Shown piece by piece: positions 17,704-27,062 of a stretch of DNA of 39,821 nt. Positions within the stretch are counted from its first letter, which is position 1. Each line of letters begins with the position of its first letter. The position numbers were made by a program, and so were the translations under genes. Under the pieces are notes generated by a model that did not search any database, had not been told where the DNA came from, and worked only from the letters and a program-made list of their open reading frames with translations. Origin of the DNA: a virus; IMG/VR virus record IMGVR_UViG_3300046507_000222, positions 1-39,821 of that record. One strand, written 5' to 3'.

Positions 17704-17991
17704 TTAAACCTTTCCCTGCCAAATGCGGAAAGCGGCGAACTCGGAGGAATTCATGATTCGCTTAAGGTGTACGGGGTTCACTTCGAACTCGTGTAGCGTA
17801 ATTCCGTAGTCGTTGATGTACTTCTCCACGAAGACCATCGGCAGGCGCATAGCGTGCTTCATTTCGGCCGACCCCGTCGCTCCAATGGACCGCAAATTGG
17901 CACACGACTCAAGAACCGGCTCGATGTCCTGAACCCGGTTCTACGTCATGTCGTCGCCATCGAAGGCAACGCGTGTCTGGATCAGCCCCAC
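17704..17991 (-). CDS. hypothetical head-completion-type protein (1 TAG)
   Basis: 95 codons. GTG at 17991 chosen because the frame is open only from there and it overlaps the upstream gene; no other start precedes the TAG at codon 17 (17941-17943). N-terminus VGLIQTRVAFDGDDMTxNRVQDIEP, then ALRLPMVFVEKY-like hydrophobic segment (MRLPMVFVEKYINDYG). Similar small proteins precede adaptors in podoviral head modules. Ends in TAA. Function uncertain. Confidence 0.6.
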
Positions 17992-18290
17992 TCGACTGGC
18001 ACCACATTTACCGTACCGGCTGCCGTGTCCTGAATGACCGCGAACACGTCGTAGTTCTGCACGCAAAGCACGACGGCATCACTGGGCATCAGAAGAAGGT
18101 CGTTTGCCGTAGCGACAGCCGTTGTCTTGTTGAATCGGATGTGCGCGGCAACCGTAGCGGCAACACGAACGTACTTGGCAACCACGCCCGCCGAGTTGAC
18201 CGGGATGGCTGTCTGTGCCGATGCAGCACCGGATGCCACGGTAACGCCGGGCATATCGATGTTGAGGCACGCCATAGGGGTTCGGAACAT
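17982..18290 (-). CDS. hypothetical small virion protein
   Basis: 102 codons without TAG. ATG at 18290 chosen for the GGGAG ribosome site seven bases upstream, rather than the longer frame. Ala/Val-rich beta sequence (GVTVASGAASAQTAIPV, AVVLCVQNYDVFAVI) resembles small capsid decoration or fibre-like proteins that follow the major capsid gene. Ends TGA. Confidence 0.6.
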   Translation of the reverse strand: MFRTPMACLNIDMPGVTVASGAASAQTAIPVNSAGVVAKYVRVAATVAAHIRFNKTTAVATANDLLLMPSDAVVLCVQNYDVFAVIQDTAAGTVNVVPVEWG

Positions 18291-18309
18291 TGGACTACTC
18301 CCAAGGGAA

Positions 18310-18327
18310 GGCCCCCTTTCGGGGGCC
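18310..18327. other. perfect 7-bp stem-loop between capsid and next gene
   Basis: GGCCCCC-TTTC-GGGGGCC, perfect inverted repeat just downstream of the capsid stop on the minus strand. No T-run follows, so it is more likely an mRNA-stability or attenuation hairpin than a strong terminator, letting capsid mRNA outnumber downstream messages. Confidence 0.6.
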
Positions 18328-18344
18328 AACCACATTGCAGGTTA

Positions 18345-19280
18345 TTACGTGAGGTCGCGAATCACGGCGTGGGCCAGATAATTGTCCATCTGGAGACCGT
18401 ACTCCCAGGTAATCAACATCTTTTCCGCATCACCCGTCTTCGCCAGCGGTTTGGCCTCGACGTTACGAAGCGTCTTGAAGCTGACGTGATCGTAATCGAT
18501 GAGGTAGGCAGCAGCGTCGATGAAGCGATCCGGGACGACCTTCAGCGAACCGAAGTCGGTCACGTACACGTCATACGCAGCGTGGAGCTTGTTGCTATCT
18601 GCCTGTTCGAAGCGGGTAGCGTTGCCCGTGAAGCTGGACACGATCACCTTGTCGGACGGACGGACAAGCAACTGCGACGGAGCGCCACCAGCCGTATAGG
18701 CCGTCTGCATCGCCGACTTGACCAGGGCCTCAGACAGCGCCCGGGCCGTACCGGCAACCGGAGCCGTGTTGGTCGACGGGACCGGGAACACGCCAGCACC
18801 AGCGCCTACGGAACCCTGCGTGATCCAGCCAGCAAGGCCGCGCGTCTGACGAGCCACGGTCGTGGAACCCGCGTTGAACGTGGTGTTCTGGACAAGGCCA
18901 GTCTCCGCGTCGCGCTTCAGTTCCTTGAGCTTCTTCGACTTCTGGTAGGCGATTTCCGACTTTCGGCCCGCCTTGTCGACCACTTCCTCAGTGTCGGAAA
19001 TGATGAAGTTCTTCGTGGACACCTGGCAGTAGTTGCCCCAGCGGGTCGACGGGGTGACGGCCGTGAAGCTGGCAACGTCGTCGCCTTCAAGCTGGGCGTT
19101 GTTGGCCGCAGCGGCAAGGGCATCCGTCTGCCATTCGAAGAATCGGGCGTTGGCCTTGGACTTCTTGAGCGCCGAGTAGAACGGGGTGTCGGTCGGCGAA
19201 ATCATGTCGATCACGTCCGACAGGTCTTCACGCTAGCCGATAGCGGCGTAGGTGGTGAAGGTATTGGCAACAATGGTCAT
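18345..19280 (-). CDS. SU10-like major capsid protein (1 TAG)
   Basis: 311 codons, ATG to TAA. The N-terminus TYAAIG-TAG-REDLSDVIDMISPTDTPF matches the conserved G-x-REDLSDVI...P-x-x-TPF start of the SU10/DUF5309 capsid family with TAG at codon 16 (19233-19235) replacing one residue. The rest has the HK97-fold features of that family: RWGNYCQVSTKNFIISDT, KSKKLKELKRDAETGLVQN, and the C-terminal DYDHVSFKTLRNV. Because the TAG is at codon 16, no capsid can be made without amber decoding. Confidence 0.9.
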
Positions 19281-19293
19281 TTACTAATCCTCG

Positions 19294-20310
19294 TTATTTG
19301 GAGCGAGCCAGCAAGAAAGCGGCTACATCGTCAACGTTGCCGGTGCGTCGTGCGCGTTTGGCAAGGTCGTCAGCACGCTTCTGCTGCGGGGTGTTTGTTG
19401 GGGTATTGGCGTTGCCTGCCTGGACCGCCTTGGGCGGGGTTTTGGCCTGCACTACCTGCTTCTGCTTAACTGCCTGTGCGCGATCCCACATGGCCGCCTT
19501 GTGGGCGATGAGGACGGCACGATGGTCGATGAGGTCACTCAGTTCGTCGGGGCTATAACCCTGCGCTACGAGGAAGTCGGCAACTTCGCGTTGTGCCGCT
19601 GCTCGTTTCGTCTGGTCACGCCACTCAGGCAACTTATCAAGCAGCCTTTCCTCGTTCTCGCGGAGAGATTCGTCGCGGGCTTTAGCCGCTTCGTTCTTCT
19701 TCATCTGCTCGATGGCGGAATGGTGGTGCTGGATCTCGTTGAGGCGTGCCGATTTGGACGCCATTTCCTGCTGTTTTGCGACCCATGCCGCTGGATCGCT
19801 CTGAGCTAGCTCGGCAAGTTTCGCTTGGTCCCCTACAAGCTCCTGATAGAGCACGCTACCCAAGACCTGAAGCTGGTTGATACGGCTCTCGTATTCCTGC
19901 TTCACGAACTGGCGTTCTTGCGTGATCTGCGAGGTTAGCTGTGCAGCTTCCTGCGTCTTGCGGGTGTAATCCTGCTGCCGCATGTAGCCCTTGAAGGCTT
20001 CGTCGACAGAAACTTCCAGTTCCTCACCCTGGACGGTGATTTTCTTCGTTTTGGTCAGCCATTCGTCTTCCTTGGCCTTGGCTGCTGCGGTTTCCTTTTC
20101 CTCGGGCGTGCTCCCGTCGTCTTCCTCCGCTTCGGGCTGCTCCTGTTCCGGGGCTTCATCAGCCTCGGCCTCGGGTTCGTCAGCCGTAGGAGGTGTTTCC
20201 TACTCGTCTTCGGGGTACTTCGGCTCAAGTCGCTTCAGAATTTCGTCTTCCGTCATGCCCTGCGAAGGTTCAATGGCGGTGTTTTCGACTTCCCCAGTGG
20301 GATTGGTCAT
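19294..20310 (-). CDS. scaffolding protein (1 TAG)
   Basis: 338 codons, ATG to TAA, directly before the capsid gene. Acidic N-terminal region (EEDDGSTPEEKETAAA) followed by ITVQGEELEVSVDEAFKGYMRQQDYTRKTQE, which is a recurrent start of phage scaffold proteins, then a long coiled coil and a basic C-terminus (QQKRADDLAKRARRTG) suited to binding capsid protein. TAG at codon 37 (20200-20202) in PEDE-TAG-ETPP. Confidence 0.85.
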
Positions 20311-20365
20311 GGTTTGTTGTTCCAAGTTGTTGAAAGTGTTCCGTTGCGGGAATCCCCGTAGCGGA

Positions 20366-20524
20366 TCAGGGTGAAATTGTGGTCCCGTCGCTTAACAGAA
20401 CCTTCCAGTTGCCTCTATCTACCGGCGCCCCTGAGTACGTCCCAGTCCACACAGGCTGGCATTCAAAGGGGACCGTGATGCGACACACGGTGCGTGGCCT
20501 GACAACGCACTCAAGGCCGCTCAG
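20366..20524 (-). CDS. hypothetical small protein, start uncertain
   Basis: About 52 codons if it begins at a CTG overlapping the previous TGA, or 40 from the GTG at 20488. The sequence RITVPFECQPVWTG and GNWKVLLSDGTTISP looks like a genuine small beta protein. Ends TGA. It sits between the 96-residue protein and the scaffold gene. Confidence 0.4.
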   Translation of the reverse strand: MSGLECVVRPRTVCRITVPFECQPVWTGTYSGAPVDRGNWKVLLSDGTTISP

Positions 20525-20811
20525 AACGCTACAGAGGCTCGGCCAATTGCCTGGGCCGCGCGCATCTTCAGGGTGGCCTCCGCCATCTTCCCCGACTCGA
20601 TCAACGACGACAGGTGCGCTTGCACTCTCTCGGACGCCTTCAGCATCAGGTACAACTTTTCGCGGCCTTCCACGTCCCTTGCCGGTGACTTTGCCCATCG
20701 TTCCTGTACCTCGTTAGCGAATGTGGCGAATGCTTCGGCGATTAGCGGCTCGGCGAGTAGCTGGGCGGCCTTCTGCCCGCGCTGGATTTCGGCTTCCATG
20801 AGGTCGGTCAT
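20521..20811 (-). CDS. hypothetical helical head-module protein
   Basis: 96 codons without TAG; start overlaps the portal stop (TCATG). Entirely helical and Ala/Glu-rich (QKAAQLLAEPLIAEAFATFANEV). Similar-sized helical proteins are found between portal and scaffold in podoviruses with unknown function. Ends TGA. Confidence 0.65.
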   Translation of the reverse strand: MTDLMEAEIQRGQKAAQLLAEPLIAEAFATFANEVQERWAKSPARDVEGREKLYLMLKASERVQAHLSSLIESGKMAEATLKMRAAQAIGRASVAF

Positions 20812-23033
20812 TCGCGAGACTCCTGGTAATTGGCATCCGCGTCAGCCGTGGACGGGTCTTTTGCACCCATGGTCTTGGCGGACAGAATCTTCGCCTCGGC
20901 ATTGATGCGGGCGATACGCTCGGCGGAGGCGAGCTTCATGGCCTCGATGCGTTCGGCAGAGGCGACGTCCATTTCTGCCTTCTGCATCGACAACTGAGCG
21001 TCAAGCTGCGCCTTCTCTCGGGCTACCTGAATCGCACTCTCGGCCTGCATCTGGTTGCGCTGGGCCTCAAGCTGTGTTTCCTGCTGCGACTGCTGGGCCT
21101 GAAACTCCTGCTTCATGCGCTCAACTTCGACGTCGCCCTGTTGCTTCTGCTGCTGAAGCTGGCCCTGCTGTTGAAGCTCGGCCATCTTCGCCTGAGACTC
21201 GGCTTGCACCTTAGCCATGGCCGGATCGGGCTTGTCCTGCTGCTGAGGGCCTTCGCCGGGAGCAGTGAAGTATCGACCTACGTCCTTCTTGCCCATCGCT
21301 GCCAGGAGGTCTTCCAGGCTGCTGTAGGCGTTCTGAGGCTGCACGAGTCCGTACTGAGCGGCCTGCTGCTGGATCTGGAGCAGCATCATGGCGTTCTGGA
21401 TCTGCTTGGCCTTGCTCGACGTGCCGATGCCGATGGATACGGACATCGAGTAGTTGTTCTTCCACGCCCGGGGATCGACGGCCATCCAGTTACCGTTAAC
21501 CTTGATCTGAGCCTCACGGTCCTGATACTAGGTCGCGTTCTTGAGCAGCAGCTTATACACGCGGCTGATGAACGTCTCGGCGATGACACGGGCGATCAGT
21601 TCCAGGCGCTGGTCAGCCTGGTCCTGAAGCGTTGCCACACCCTCTGAGCCAATCTGCGACTTGGACAGTTCCTCTCCAACGAGGCCCTGCGAGAACTGTC
21701 TGATGCCGGTACGGTTGTCGCGCACGGAGTCGAAATAGTTGATGCCAGCCTGAGCGTTCGGACCAATGTCGGTCGTGGTCAGCTCACGGATGGCGTCTGG
21801 ATTCTCGGCACGGATGATGCCGCCCGGTCGCGGATTGAGCAGGTCGTCAAGATTGACCTGACCGGCCACCACGACCTTCTGCGGGTTGTTCGCCAGATAC
21901 AGGTTGTCGAGGTACTGACGGGTTACGGCCGTCTTGATCCGCTGGATGTCCTCGGTCAGATCCCACATGCTCAAGCCAATGAGCTTGTACGGCATGAGGT
22001 TGGGGCAGCACAGGGCAAACTCGTGGTCGTCGACGATCTCGTTTTCGAAGATCACCGTACCCGCCTTGACGATGCGGCGGTATTCGGCAATGCCGTCACC
22101 ATCAGCGTCGACCCGGATGTATACGAGCTGGAGCGTTACGACACGCTGGCTCGGGTCCGGTGAATCATCGTCCTCGGACACCGTGAAGCTGCCATCGTAA
22201 GACTCGCGCTCCATGCGCTCGCCGTACGTGTCGCCATCGTCGTCACCCGTTGGGATCTCGGCCACCTTGTCCGCGTCGTAGCCCATCGAGATCAGGTCGG
22301 ATACGGTGCGCTCGGTGTTCTGGCCCACGCAGCGAAGCTTTTCTATGTCGCGGCTGTCCTTGCTGAACCAGACTTCCTCAGGCGGCACGCCCTCGACCAC
22401 GATATTGTGCTGCTTGGTCTTGCGCTTGGCCGTGACGTTGAAGTACGGCTGCTGCGGGGCTACCTGCTGGCCCATCTGGCTGATTGCGACATCGACAGGC
22501 ATAACCTGATCCTGTTTGACAATCTCGATATTCTCGTCCACCGAGAGAGCCTGGACATCCTGTTCCGACAGGTATTCGTAATGTTCCTCGCGCTCGTCCC
22601 ACGCTTCCTCGCAGTAGACCTTGACCACGCCCATACGGGAGATCAGGGCCGACTTGATGGCGTCGTGCAGGACCGTGAAGCCCTAGTTCTTGCGGAACAG
22701 CATCCAGCCGCAGTATTCGGTGGCGTCGCTGGCGCTCTTCTCGTCCTCGGGGCCTTCCGCCTCAAAGCGGATCACATCGTCGGCCCCGCAGAACATGCGC
22801 ATCAGCGATGGCATGGCGGATTCGACGACCTCAAGCAGATCCTTGCTGACGACCTTTGATCGGCCATCGACGTCAGGCGGGGTCAGCTCGTAAGATGCCT
22901 CGCCGAGGTAGTACGCCATAGCCCGCGTACGGTCGGACGACAGCTAATCCGCATAGCCGATACCGTTCTCCCGCTCGTGGTCGATGAGCGCGCAAAGCTC
23001 GCGGTCGCTCATCTTCTTGGATTTCTCTGCCAT
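20808..23033 (-). CDS. portal protein (3 TAG)
   Basis: 741 codons, ATG to TGA. TAGs at codons 30, 117 and 502 (22944-22946, 22683-22685, 21528-21530). Portal-family features: RTRAMAYYLGE near the start, HYEYLSEQDVQAL, FALCCPNLMPYKLIGLSMWDLTEDIQRIKTA, NRTGIRQFSQGL and, after codon 502, VNGNWMAVDPRAWKNN, a conserved block of the same family. Therefore the ORFs on the two sides of the TAG are parts of one protein. A Gln-rich coiled coil closes the C-terminus, as in P22-like portals. The protein forms the dodecameric channel for DNA entry. Confidence 0.9.
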
Positions 23034-24286
23034 TAAGCGGTCGCCAGTGTCTTGTAAGTCAGTTTGCCGCCCCAGTCCTCGTTAGAGAGCTTCGGGGCGA
23101 CGACGTGTAGGTAGCGGAAGGCATCGGCACCGTGGCTGAACTGGTCGTGCAGTGGAGCGCCAGGCTCACCCGTGGACATGGGCAGGGCACGCCTGTAACG
23201 CTTCAGGCACTCGACGAGAGGTCCGGCCTTGGTCTTGTCGAAGTAGACCTGCCCGAACTGCCTACGGGCCAGACGGATGCCTTCCTCGATGCCGAGCTTG
23301 GGAACGATCGATACCTTCCAGCCAAGCTCCTGCATGATTTCCTGCGATGACTTGCCGGTCTTGAAGTCCCGGTTCTCGCCATCGTGCGGTAGCCAGATCG
23401 TGCCCCAGTTGTGCTTCCGGGTCTTAAGCTCCGTCGAGTACCAATCCAGCGTCTTGTGGTTGCCCTCGATGTACTCGATCACACGAAGCTGGCTCAAGTG
23501 CTTCTGCACGAGGATGAGCGTCATCTGGTCGTTCCAGCCAAGGTCGAACACCACATGGACCTTCATGGCCGGATCGTATGGAACGTCACAGATGCGGCTA
23601 GGCGTGGCTTCCTTGGCACTGGCTATCTCGTCGGCGTAGATCGCACCGGAGACGGCGGGCAAGCAGATGCCTTCCCATGTGTGGTCGTACTCGGCCTTGG
23701 GCAACATTTCCTTGTCGCGAAGCCGCTCAGCCTCAAGGATGCCGTTGAACCAAGGGTTATCCGAGTAGTTCATCTTCACGACGAACGAGTCTTCGGGAGC
23801 GTTCTCCACGAAGCGCACATACGTCGGGTCGGTATCCAGTTCCGGGTTGAACGTGATCCAGACTTCGGAGCCGTCCTTGCGGATGGTCGGGATCAGGATC
23901 TTCCAGCTACGCTCCGTAATGGCCTGAGCTTCCTCGCACCACACGATGTCCACGCCCTCATAGGACTTCACGGACTCGGCAGTCTGGTCACTCAGGCCAG
24001 CGAAGGTAATCTCCGTGCCATTCAGGCCCTTGATGACCGTCGCCTGGACTTCGTAGAACGCGCTAAGCCCCATGGCAGCGATCTGGTCGCCTAGGAGCTT
24101 GTGTACGGAGTCCTTGATAGACTTCTGGATCTCTCGGGTGCAGAGGACGCGCAGTGGCCGCTCAGCGCCCTACAGGAGTAATGCGCGGGCGTAACCCCAG
24201 GACTTGCCGGAGCCTCGCCCGCCGTATGCCACCTTGTAGCGTGCCGGAGTGAACAGGCCCTCAAGTTTGTCAGGGAACTCGATCAT
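23033..24286 (-). CDS. terL: terminase large subunit (1 TAG)
   Basis: 417 codons, ATG to TAA. Walker A YGGRGSGKS at residues 21-29, then ARALLL-TAG-GAERPLRVLCTREIQ with the TAG at codon 39 (24170-24172). Walker B is VDIVWCEEAQ, the coupling motif follows (WITFNPE), and the nuclease acidic residues are in VFDLGWND and HGADAFRY. PBSX-family terminase, which pumps DNA into the prohead and cuts it. A standard-code start could only give a protein lacking Walker A. It overlaps the small subunit by 17 bases. Confidence 0.95.
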
Positions 24287-24548
24287 GCTCAGCCTTGACG
24301 AACGAGATTGTCAGGCCCGTCATCAACGGGTTGCCCGGATCGCCGGATACCTGAGTGGGTAGAACCTTGCCGAGCAGCGTCATGAAGGCAGCAGGTGATG
24401 ACTCGGCCTAAGCCACGAGGTATTCAACGCCGCCCTTCTTGTCGAGGGCGGCGAGGATCATTTCCTTGAGCGTTGCCGTCACTTTGTTGGGCGTGCCAAC
24501 TTGGCGACCGCCTCGACGCTCACCCGGTTTTGCTCCTTTCCCAGCCAT
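24270..24548 (-). CDS. terS: terminase small subunit (1 TAG)
   Basis: 92 codons with GGGAAAGGAGC in the coding start; ATG at 24548, TGA at 24270. N-terminus GERRGGRQVGTPNKVTATL and the C-terminal SPAAFMTLLGKVLPTQVSG are family hallmarks of phage DNA-binding terminase subunits. They lie on the two sides of a TAG at codon 47 (24408-24410): VEYLVA-TAG-AESSPAAF. Homologues commonly have Gln in this position (LxxQAxExP), supporting TAG as Gln. Confidence 0.85.
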
Positions 24549-24734
24549 CGCTATTCATCACTAGTTTAGTAAACAGTCGTTCAGGTAAATCTATTCACAA
24601 CTTCAGCCCTAGGCCAATCCTGAAGCCGTTTCGTTACCGTGGAATCTATTCACGATCCAAGATTATCTTTCGACTCAGTCCGGCTAGCCAAAGTTAATCT
24701 CGTCTCCAGGCCAAGATTGGGTCAGGGATTCGGC
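24549..24734 (-). promoter_or_regulatory. 186-base leader before terminase; repeats, no gene
   Basis: The only long non-coding gap within the late operon. It contains direct repeats of AATCTATTCAC (24588-24598 and 24643-24653), an inverted repeat with 11-base arms (24660-24670 and 24690-24700, one mismatch) and a smaller one (CTTCAG/CTGAAG, 24601-24625). The AT-content is higher than around it. A promoter, antitermination site or pac region are possible; none is proven. I found no tRNA structure in it. Confidence 0.4.
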
Positions 24735-24935
24735 TCAGTCAGTTTCGCCGCTTACTGGATCGCACACAACGGACGAATCGACATTCTCAACCAAGCCAGC
24801 GTGGTCGGTAGAGCACGAATAGCGAACCTTTGCTTCGGTGAAACTGACCCCGACGACGTTGGCTCCTACATAACCACCGCCGAACTTGATCGAGACACGG
24901 TCATTGATCTGGTGACGAGAAGGCAGGGTATTCAT
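24735..24935 (-). CDS. hypothetical small phage protein
   Basis: 66 codons, ATG overlapping the upstream TGA, no TAG. Compact beta barrel style (INDRVSIKFGGGYVGANVVGVSFTEAKVRYSC) as in small phage SH3-like proteins. Ends TGA. Confidence 0.7.
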   Translation of the reverse strand: MNTLPSRHQINDRVSIKFGGGYVGANVVGVSFTEAKVRYSCSTDHAGLVENVDSSVVCDPVSGETD

Positions 24936-25336
24936 TGCGGTTCCTCAATAGTTGGCCACCAGTCTTGGGTGACCTATTCGCCAGTGTCGGCGTTGATGTA
25001 GATCGGAGTTCTGCCCGCACTATCTGGCTCGTACGCGGCAGGACGTTCGATAGAGCCACCTGTGACGAAAGATGAAGGCGGGAAGGCCCTGTCCCATGAA
25101 GCATCGTATTTGGCGGGGGAGTCCAGAGACGATCTGGAACCTTCTGGGTTAGAGCCAGAAATGCTGCCGGTTACACCACTCCCCACTAAACCTTCCAGCC
25201 TCAAGCTGTCCGCATAGTTCTGCTTACGGACGCTTGTGTAGTAATCCTTCTTGGCGGCGAAGATCCGCTCCCAGTTATCCGAGAACGTCTGTTCGTCGAC
25301 GCTTGCAGGACGACGGTCATCGCCCTTACCGCTCAT
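24932..25336 (-). CDS. hypothetical protein, extended by 14 codons through a TAG
   Basis: 134 codons. TAG at codon 121 (24974-24976) follows ADTGE; reading on gives VTQDWWPTIEEPQ and a TGA that overlaps the ATG of the next gene, exactly the 4-base junction seen elsewhere. The N-terminal part is hydrophilic with FSDNWERIFAAKKDYY. If TAG were the stop, a 38-base gap would interrupt a tightly packed operon. Function unknown. Confidence 0.7.
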
Positions 25337-25581
25337 GCCTCACCTGTGATCTGGTGAAGGGCTGCGGCTAGCGATGCAATCCCCGCATAGTCGTGTCGCT
25401 GCATAGCCACGCGTAGGGCTTCACGAATGATCTGCTCGGGACTCGACGCCGAGATGTCTAGGATACGCTCGTCCTCGTTGATGACCCCATCAGACAGGCC
25501 AGGAAAGTGCACAGGAATCACCGACCCGGGCGGATACCGCAACGCGTGAAGGTCTTCCCGCTGGTCCATGTACTCGCCCAT
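25333..25581 (-). CDS. hypothetical protein
   Basis: 82 codons. ATG at 25581 chosen because it overlaps the previous TAA. Ends with a helical region (IIREALRVAMQRHDYAGIASLAAALHQI). Not recognised; no TAG. Confidence 0.65.
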   Translation of the reverse strand: MGEYMDQREDLHALRYPPGSVIPVHFPGLSDGVINEDERILDISASSPEQIIREALRVAMQRHDYAGIASLAAALHQITGEA

Positions 25582-25754
25582 TAAGCAGCCGGATTCGCAA
25601 AATGGCCGTTGAGGTAGTAGGACAGGTCGTCCCACGTACCGAAGACCAGGGCCTGAGAGGCCGGGTCGGTAGGCTGCTGGACTACAGCGAAGCCGTTAAA
25701 AGTGCGAACGATGGTGATTGCCTGTCCAGTGATCCAACTCGGGTCGCCCTGCAT
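25581..25754 (-). CDS. hypothetical small protein
   Basis: 57 codons, ATG at 25754 with GAGGAA ribosome site. Beta-rich (WITGQAITIVRTFNGFAVVQQ). Follows the spanins. Function unknown. Confidence 0.65.
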   Translation of the reverse strand: MQGDPSWITGQAITIVRTFNGFAVVQQPTDPASQALVFGTWDDLSYYLNGHFANPAA

Positions 25755-25756
25755 GG

Positions 25757-25987
25757 TTATTCCTCGGTTTTGTTGTATTTGCCCCATCCGCAGATGACCT
25801 TGCCGGTCTCGTCATGCGTAAGGATCTGTTTGGCCGTGCCATCAGTCAGCACGTCGTCTTGGGATACATAGATGGGCTTGGCCCACTCACAGCCGTTAGT
25901 CACGACTCCAGTTGTCGCGCAACCTGCCAGAAGCAGAGTCGGAAGGAGCATCGCGTACAGGTGCAGTCGGAGCGGACGGCAGGTCAT
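25757..25987 (-). CDS. outer-membrane spanin (Rz1-like lipoprotein)
   Basis: 76 codons, starting inside the inner spanin in another frame, as in lambda Rz/Rz1. Lipobox LLAGC at about residues 19-23 gives an acylated mature protein that would sit in the outer membrane. The mature part is longer and less Pro-rich than lambda Rz1, with two further cysteines. Acts with the Rz-like partner to disrupt the outer membrane in the last step of lysis. No TAG. Confidence 0.75.
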   Translation of the reverse strand: MTCRPLRLHLYAMLLPTLLLAGCATTGVVTNGCEWAKPIYVSQDDVLTDGTAKQILTHDETGKVICGWGKYNKTEE

Positions 25988-26153
25988 TTACGGTGTCCTC
26001 GATCTTGTCTCTCTGCTTACGATGCTTGGCTACAACCTTCTCGGCCTTGTGAGCCTGGGCCTGTCGCTCGCTAGTCGCACCGGAGTGATGAACCCATAGC
26101 AGACTGGCACCCCACAGAAGAACGATGCCTAGGGCCGCGTAGACGTATCTCAT
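25896..26153 (-). CDS. inner-membrane spanin (Rz-like)
   Basis: 85 codons. N-terminal signal-anchor helix (YAALGIVLLWGASLLWV), then a charged periplasmic coiled coil (AHKAEKVVAKHRKQRDKI) and a Pro-rich end. Embedded Rz1-like gene in the other frame and the lysis neighbourhood support the call. Short for an Rz. No TAG; TAA end. Confidence 0.75.
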   Translation of the reverse strand: MRYVYAALGIVLLWGASLLWVHHSGATSERQAQAHKAEKVVAKHRKQRDKIEDTVNDLPSAPTAPVRDAPSDSASGRLRDNWSRD

Positions 26154-26245
26154 TCGTCACCCTTGCCGAAGTAAATGCGCAGCGCCAGGAGGCAGGCGGC
26201 TAGTAGTAGGCCGAGGCTGATCCAGTCACTGATGACCTTTGACAT
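26150..26245 (-). CDS. 31-residue membrane peptide in the lysis cluster
   Basis: ATG at 26245 overlaps the protease end, TGA overlaps the spanin ATG. One transmembrane helix (ISLGLLLAACLLALRIYFG) with a charged end. Could be an antiholin or a lysis regulator; function unproven. Confidence 0.55.
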   Translation of the reverse strand: MSKVISDWISLGLLLAACLLALRIYFGKGDE

Positions 26246-26849
26246 ATCCGACCTCTGCATACTGCGCATCGGTGAAGGTGATCGGGATAGACCCCATAAG
26301 CTTGAACTGGATGCCGCTGTAGTTGACTACGACGGCGTAGCTGGTCACTGCCGAGATCTCGCCTTCCGTGTTGAAAATGGCGGAACCAGAATCACCCATA
26401 TAGCCATTGACATCGTAGATCGTCGTGACCTTGCCTTCCTTGTCGTCATACCCAGCCACATGGCCTTCGCGATACAGGAAGTTCAGGAATGCGGGCTGGC
26501 CCCACAGGAACACCACATCGCCAGGCTTGGCCTCTTTGCCGATATGCGCCCACGAGGTGAACGTGGTATCCACGACCAGCATCGTGTGGTCGTTGCCGTC
26601 ATCAATCTGCTTCTAGACCTTGGCGTCCTTACCGTTGACCGTCAGGGCCTGCATCCCGACAAAGCAGTGTGTCGCCGAGAGGATGAGGTGCGGGCCGATA
26701 GCCGTACCGCTGCACATCCCGTTGCCGTCCATTTCAAGCCGCAGGGCGACCGCTCGACTTCGTGTAAGCAGTTCGTCTCGCGGCGAATGCGTTGCGCACC
26801 CTACCGCAGCCAAGACAAGGACGAGGTAGAACAGTGCGCGAGTTTTCAC
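26226..26849 (-). CDS. secreted trypsin-like serine protease, predicted lipoprotein (1 TAG)
   Basis: 207 codons from GTG, TGA end. Signal peptide with lipobox AAVGC, then S1-peptidase features: His61 in LSATHC, Asp94 in LVVDTT and Ser154 in GDSGSA. TAG at codon 79 (26613-26615) lies between His and Asp, so standard translation yields an inactive piece. It lies between the endolysin and spanin genes. A periplasmic or envelope-anchored protease is unusual in a lysis cassette; it could cut envelope proteins during lysis or process a spanin. Which, is not known. Confidence 0.75.
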
Positions 26850-26858
26850 GTTACGGCC

Positions 26859-27062
26859 TCAACCCGGGAAATCCGGGGATTTCTTGGTGGCCACCGCTTC
26901 CGCGACGTTCGCTGAGAAGTAAAGGCCGAGTACCCATGTGGTGTAGGTCACCCACTGAGCCGAATCAATTTGGTGGAAGACAAGTAAGGCGAGCGCGATC
27001 AGATACGCAGCTACAGCCATCTTCAACTTGCTTCGAATGAACCAGTCAGTCACGAAATACAC
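26859..27062 (-). CDS. small membrane protein, holin-like
   Basis: 67 codons from GTG, overlapping the endolysin end. Two hydrophobic helices (MAVAAYLIALALLVFHQ, YTTWVLGLYFSANVAEAV) and a basic-to-acidic tail. Candidate second holin or antiholin next to endolysin; no TAG. Internal GTG nine bases on could be the true start. Confidence 0.6.
   Translation of the reverse strand: MYFVTDWFIRSKLKMAVAAYLIALALLVFHQIDSAQWVTYTTWVLGLYFSANVAEAVATKKSPDFPG

Noticed and set aside
17973-19469. 498-codon plus-strand open frame
   Set aside because: It is the antisense of the capsid and neighbouring genes, which have clear family motifs; composition (Arg, His, Gly, Leu) is that of a shadow.
8510-24548. Decayed prophage full of nonsense mutations
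   Set aside because: Interruptions are TAG only, never TAA, TGA or frameshift; real ends and start overlaps are intact and motifs are complete, so decay does not fit.
24549-24734. Possible tRNA in the terminase leader
   Set aside because: I tested both strands for an anticodon arm with U33 and 5-bp stem and for a T-arm; stems do not pair in cloverleaf order.
24790-24830. D-arm-like sequence GGTCGGTAGAGCACG on the plus strand
   Set aside because: No anticodon stem or T-arm follows and the region is coding on the minus strand (24735-24935).
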